DNA of 64,000 bases from an uncultured Eubacteriales bacterium (GTDB lineage Bacteria > Bacillota > Clostridia > Oscillospirales > CAG-382), in assembly GCA_900551295.1 (NCBI GenBank), contig URVJ01000014.1, positions 5,784 through 69,783 of the forward strand. Direction: 5' to 3'. Shown one piece after another: positions 63,433-64,000 of this stretch (positions within the stretch are counted from its first letter, which is position 1; each line of letters starts with the position of its first letter). The position numbers and the translations under genes were made by a program. The notes under the pieces are model-generated. The model did no database searches. It had not been told where the DNA came from and saw only the letters and a list, made by a program, of their open reading frames with translations.

Positions 63433-63830
63433 CATATCCAAATGTGCGCATATATTGCATTTGCAACTACAAAAAAATTCCGGGTATCCGGCTGGCTGAA
63501 AAGGCGCTCTGTAAAAGCATCTGATCCGAAAAACGGAGCGTCCGGCCGGGGTGTGCGCGGCGCGGTATTTTTTTCGTATTTCAAAAGTTGACATAACGGT
63601 GTGGAAAACTCTGTGGAGAATGTGCAAAACCCCGATGAAAAGGGCATTGAGCTGGGTGACGGCCAGGTTATGAGAAATTTTACGCAATAACATTTTTGTA
63701 AAATTTGTGTGAAGCGTCGGGAAGCGGGCGGGATCACGGCGTCTTTTGGGGGAGCACTTGAAGGACAGCGCCGGGTGTGCTACAATAAATTTATGAATTT
63801 TACGGCAGACACTGCCTTTGGAGGAACTTA
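63433..63830 (+). other. 398-base segment between the two parE starts
   Basis: AT-rich at its start and GC-rich from about 63470. It holds two DnaA-box-like 9-mers in the same orientation (TGTGGAAAA 63600-63608, TGTGGAGAA 63612-63620; each 8/9 to TGTGGATAA) and the promoter of the second parE start. A 49-codon open frame (63442-63591) has no ribosome site and no family. No transposase or recombinase is present. Confidence 0.6.
63758..63786 (+). promoter_or_regulatory. Promoter of the second parE-like gene
   Basis: TTGAAG (63758-63763), 17-base spacer, TACAAT (63781-63786); 44 bases before the ATG. A small hairpin GGCAG/CTGCC and GGAGG follow. Confidence 0.68.
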
Positions 63831-64000
63831 ATGGCAACCAAGAAGCAGGACTATGGCAACGACAGCATTTCGGCATTAAAGGGCGCAGACCGGGTCCGGA
63901 AGCGGCCCGGCGTCATTTTCGGCTCCGACGGACTGGAGGGCTGCGAGCACGCGGTGTTCGAGATTCTCTCCAACTCCATCGATGAGGCCCGGGAGGGCCA
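63831..64000 (+). CDS. parE: ParE/GyrB-like topoisomerase subunit B, partial
   Basis: The first 56 codons, open to the window edge. ATG with GGAGG 7 bases upstream. It reads YGNDSISALKGADRVRKRPG, VIFGSDGLEGCEHAVF and EILSNSIDEAREG, the last including the ATP-site asparagine and glutamate-type residues. Protein similarity to the fragment at 63259 is high over 40 residues. Codon use differs sharply: CGG for Arg, CTG for Leu and GTC/ATT, against AGA/CGC and CTT elsewhere in the window. It may be parE or gyrB of another genome. Confidence 0.85.
   Translation, partial: MATKKQDYGNDSISALKGADRVRKRPGVIFGSDGLEGCEHAVFEILSNSIDEAREG

Noticed and set aside
63397..63876. 159-codon minus-strand frame over the parE junction
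   Set aside because: It spans the promoter and start of the second parE gene and resembles nothing; probably chance in GC-rich DNA.

Overview
The window looks like a chromosome segment of an uncultured gut-type Clostridia (Oscillospirales/Ruminococcaceae-like), possibly from a metagenome assembly. The support is mixed: moderate GC, Gram-positive conserved operons (murB-whiA-dnaE; nnrD-lipoprotein-alr; rpsF-ssb-rpsR; yicC-remA-gmk-rpoZ-priA-def-fmt-rsmB-rlmN-stp-prkC-rsgA), several S-layer-homology (SLH) surface proteins, many clean promoters with 17-base spacers, and a standard genetic code. I saw no rRNA, tRNA, CRISPR array, IS element or prophage.

Layout. 1-10.5 kb is housekeeping on the minus strand: murB-whiA-dnaE, a TetR-methyltransferase pair with a palindrome in its promoter, and nnrE/nnrD-lipoprotein-alr. 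10.6-43.7 kb is an accessory surface/glycan region, nearly all minus strand. It holds a GLUG-type repeat protein, a lone FAD oxidoreductase (plus strand), a probable three-gene SLH operon, an MGH1-type glycosidase with rhaM, a giant SGNH-hydrolase protein, two more secreted modular proteins, an ADP-ribosylglycohydrolase-family protein, an SLH protein with a GH99/WbsX-like domain, and a free-standing GH99/WbsX-like protein. A divergent AraC regulator (43.9 kb) closes the region. Two unlisted short genes (37 and 41 codons) that resemble each other sit among the surface genes. 44.7-48 kb holds gdhA, a lipoprotein and a non-coding stretch with dispersed repeats. 47.9-49.0 kb is rpsF-ssb-rpsR. 49.3-63.2 kb is the large plus-strand operon for RNA turnover, translation start, replication restart, rRNA modification, Ser/Thr signalling and ribosome assembly.

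The last 0.8 kb is abnormal. A parE/gyrB-like gene starts normally at 63259 but loses homology after 47 codons; 430 bases later a second, complete 5' end of the same gene starts in clearly different codon usage and runs off the window. This is either a contig junction between two genomes or a gene replacement.

The most interesting points are: (1) the pair of short genes with a shared Y-x-x-P / D-I-[IL] / I-D-A-D pattern next to surface-protein genes; (2) two operator-promoter units with identical geometry (21-base-phased direct repeat abutting the -35) before both GH99-like genes, next to an AraC gene; (3) C-terminal and beta-sandwich modules shared by the surface proteins; (4) the broken/duplicated parE.
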